In this document: piece after piece, positions 6,389-7,331 of the stretch
How the letters are laid out: each line of letters begins with the position of its first letter
Numbering within the stretch: position 1 is the first letter of the stretch
Assembly: GCA_945861295.1 (NCBI GenBank)
Contig: CAMAUF010000101.1
Coordinates: forward strand, 1 to 7,331
DNA: 7,331 nt
From: a bacterium
GTDB taxonomy: Bacteria; Chloroflexota; Dehalococcoidia; Tepidiformales; Tepidiformaceae
Direction: 5' to 3'
Made by a program: the position numbers and the translations under genes
The notes under the pieces: model-generated
The model's input: the letters and a program-made list of their open reading frames with translations, nothing else
Databases searched by the model: none
Told to the model about the DNA's origin: nothing

Positions 6389-7015
6389 TCAGCTGAGCCG
6401 CAAGTCCGCGAGCAGGCGGCTGGTGTCGCCCGTGGCGAGCCGCTCGGTGTCGAGCCGCAGACCGAGGAATACGGTGCTTTCGGTGACGCCGTCGGCGCCC
6501 GGCGTGATTGGCACATATTCGCCGGCTTCCAGCGCCCACCAATCGACGCGCTTGTCGATCGTCCGCCAGACGAGATATTCACGGACGCCGGCCCGGCGGT
6601 AACGCTCCTTCCTGACGCCCAGGTCGTACTGGCGCGAACTGGCCGCGATCTCGGCGATGAACTCCGGCGCGCCGTGCAGGTAGCCGTCATCCCGGTAGGC
6701 TGCCTGGCCGCCCTCACGCCAAAGGGCGCAATCGGGCTGGACCTCGTTGTCGCCGGGCAGGATGGTCGAGATGTTGTCTTCGACGTGGACACCGAGGGAG
6801 GATTGAGCGTAGGCCCAGAGCCAGCCAGCGACGTTGGCGTGCTGCGGCGAATGGTGCTTGCTGACGGGTGAGGGCACGTAGACGACTCCGTCGATCAGTT
6901 CGGCCTTGTGGATCTCCGGGTGCGCCTCGTACAGGGCGTGAAACTCCTCGCGGCTGAGGCGCATGCCGGCCTCGAGGGGGAGCAGCGCCGAAAGCGATGA
7001 TGGTTGGGCGGGCAT
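6389..7015 (-). CDS. Uma2-family (DUF820) PD-(D/E)XK-type endonuclease
   Basis: This 208-residue protein matches the Uma2/DUF820 plan. RLSREEFHALYEAHP (19-33) precedes the family signature AELIDGVVYVPSPVSKHH (38-55), with E39 as a probable catalytic acid. EVQPDCALWRE (91-101) carries the invariant PD with D95. Then come PEFIAEIAASSRQYDLGVRKERYRRAG (117-143), with E122 and D131, and GVREYLVWR (143-151). The fold is that of restriction-endonuclease-like nucleases, but nuclease activity and biological role are not established for most members. These genes are often multicopy in Cyanobacteria, Chloroflexota and Planctomycetes. The usual lysine four positions after the aspartate of the YDL motif reads as R135 here, with K136 next to it. 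Length is normal. A -10 element lies six bases before ATG 7015, and no ribosome binding site is present. Confidence 0.88.
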   Translation of the reverse strand: MPAQPSSLSALLPLEAGMRLSREEFHALYEAHPEIHKAELIDGVVYVPSPVSKHHSPQHANVAGWLWAYAQSSLGVHVEDNISTILPGDNEVQPDCALWREGGQAAYRDDGYLHGAPEFIAEIAASSRQYDLGVRKERYRRAGVREYLVWRTIDKRVDWWALEAGEYVPITPGADGVTESTVFLGLRLDTERLATGDTSRLLADLRLS

Positions 7016-7021
7016 ACGGCC

Positions 7022-7027
7022 AGTATA
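7022..7027 (-). promoter_or_regulatory. -10 element of the Uma2 gene (probably leaderless)
   Basis: TATACT (7027-7022) differs from TATAAT at one position and is followed by six bases, GGCCGT, and ATG 7015. The predicted transcript therefore starts at the ATG. The layout nearly copies that before the HerA-like gene (TACAAT, GGCCCG, ATG). No recognisable -35 is present at 16-18 bases, where a hairpin and paired direct repeats lie instead. Confidence 0.55.
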
Positions 7028-7058
7028 CCGTCTCGGGCCGGACGCTGCGGCCCGTCTC
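7028..7058. repeat. Hairpin flanked by 7-base direct repeats between the DinB-like and Uma2 genes
   Basis: GGGCCG (7035-7040) and CGGCCC (7048-7053) pair perfectly around a seven-base loop. CCGTCTC occurs at 7028-7034 and again at 7052-7058, 24 bases apart. The hairpin begins six bases after the DinB-like stop and overlaps the -35 region of the Uma2 promoter. There is no T-run on either side, so it is either a U-less terminator for the DinB-like gene or a protein-binding site at the Uma2 promoter. Confidence 0.45.
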
Positions 7059-7331
7059 TTAGGCCGAAACGCCCGCCGCCGCCAGCGCGTGAGCGACGTG
7101 ACCCTGTTCGTGCCCGACGAGCACCTCGCGGAGGAGCGCGCCTAGCGGCATCTTGTTCCCGAGGAACTCGACGGTCCGCTCGAGGTCGGCGTCCGTCAGC
7201 TTCTGCGCCGCCATCCAGATGATGCCGTGGGCGGTGTTCAGCTCTATCGGCAACATCCTCGCCTTCAGCGTTTTGAAGCTGGCGATGCCGTCTTCATTGT
7301 GGTCTTCCAGGGTCAGCGTCCCGGTCTTGAC
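7059..7331 (-). CDS. DinB-like protein, 5' end cut by window edge
   Basis: Only the last 90 codons lie in the window; the frame is open to the right edge and ends at TAA 7061-7059. The visible part reads TGTLTLEDHNEDGIASF, then a helix KARMLPIELNTAHGIIWMAAQKL, a charged turn DADLERTVEF, and a final helix pair containing LLREVLVGHEQGHVAHALAAAG. The late HExxH-like spacing, with histidines in GHEQGH followed by a hydrophobic helix and a glycine, resembles the last helices of DinB/DUF664-type four-helix metal-binding proteins. These are typically about 150-170 residues, and some act as thiol-dependent transferases. The diagnostic N-terminal histidine is outside the window, so the family call is tentative. 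An internal ATG at 7256 would give only 65 residues and is not the likely start. Confidence 0.55.
   Translation of the reverse strand, partial: VKTGTLTLEDHNEDGIASFKTLKARMLPIELNTAHGIIWMAAQKLTDADLERTVEFLGNKMPLGALLREVLVGHEQGHVAHALAAAGVSA

Noticed and set aside
1..7331. Mobile element, CRISPR array, tRNA or rRNA
   Set aside because: No transposase, integrase, terminal inverted repeats, regularly spaced repeats or conserved tRNA arms were seen on either strand.

Overview
The window is GC-rich bacterial DNA, with codon third positions dominated by G and C. It encodes a set of small accessory or housekeeping families: PadR, a class I methyltransferase, DUF1330, FMN split-barrel proteins, a HerA-like ATPase, Uma2 and a DinB-like protein. 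No rRNA, tRNA, CRISPR, transposase or phage gene is visible. The mix of families and the apparent leaderless promoters suggest a high-GC, non-proteobacterial lineage. Chloroflexota is my best guess and Actinobacteria or Deinococcota are possible; this is an inference, not an identification.

Layout. A 3'-truncated PadR-family regulator (1-523, minus) is divergent from a SAM-dependent methyltransferase (621-1217, plus). The 291-base gap after the methyltransferase (1218-1508) shows no convincing gene. It is followed by a plus-strand cluster: a 64-residue hypothetical protein (1509-1703), a protein with two DUF1330-like domains (1753-2544) and a lipocalin-like beta-rich protein (2541-3020, ATGA overlap). 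This cluster meets a minus-strand group tail to tail, and the two stop codons share the tetranucleotide TTAA at 3017-3020. The minus-strand group, read 5' to 3' from the right, is the end of a DinB-like gene (7331-7059), a Uma2-family nuclease (7015-6389), a large HerA/DUF87-type ATPase (6295-4007) and two paralogous pyridoxamine-phosphate-oxidase-like proteins (3936-3469 and 3472-3017, ATGA overlap).

Regulation. The four genes that look like heads of transcription units (padR-like, methyltransferase, uma2-like, herA-like) each carry a TAnnnT hexamer ending 6 or 7 bases before an ATG. This is the geometry of a -10 element driving a leaderless mRNA. Three internal genes (1509, 1753 and 3472) instead have clear Shine-Dalgarno sequences. 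An inverted repeat lies across the padR-like -10 element and is a candidate autoregulatory operator.

Nothing here is a proven new system. The most interesting leads are the leaderless promoter code, the HerA-like ATPase next to a PD-(D/E)XK-type Uma2 protein, the tandem flavin-barrel paralogs and the DUF1330 to lipocalin-like operon.
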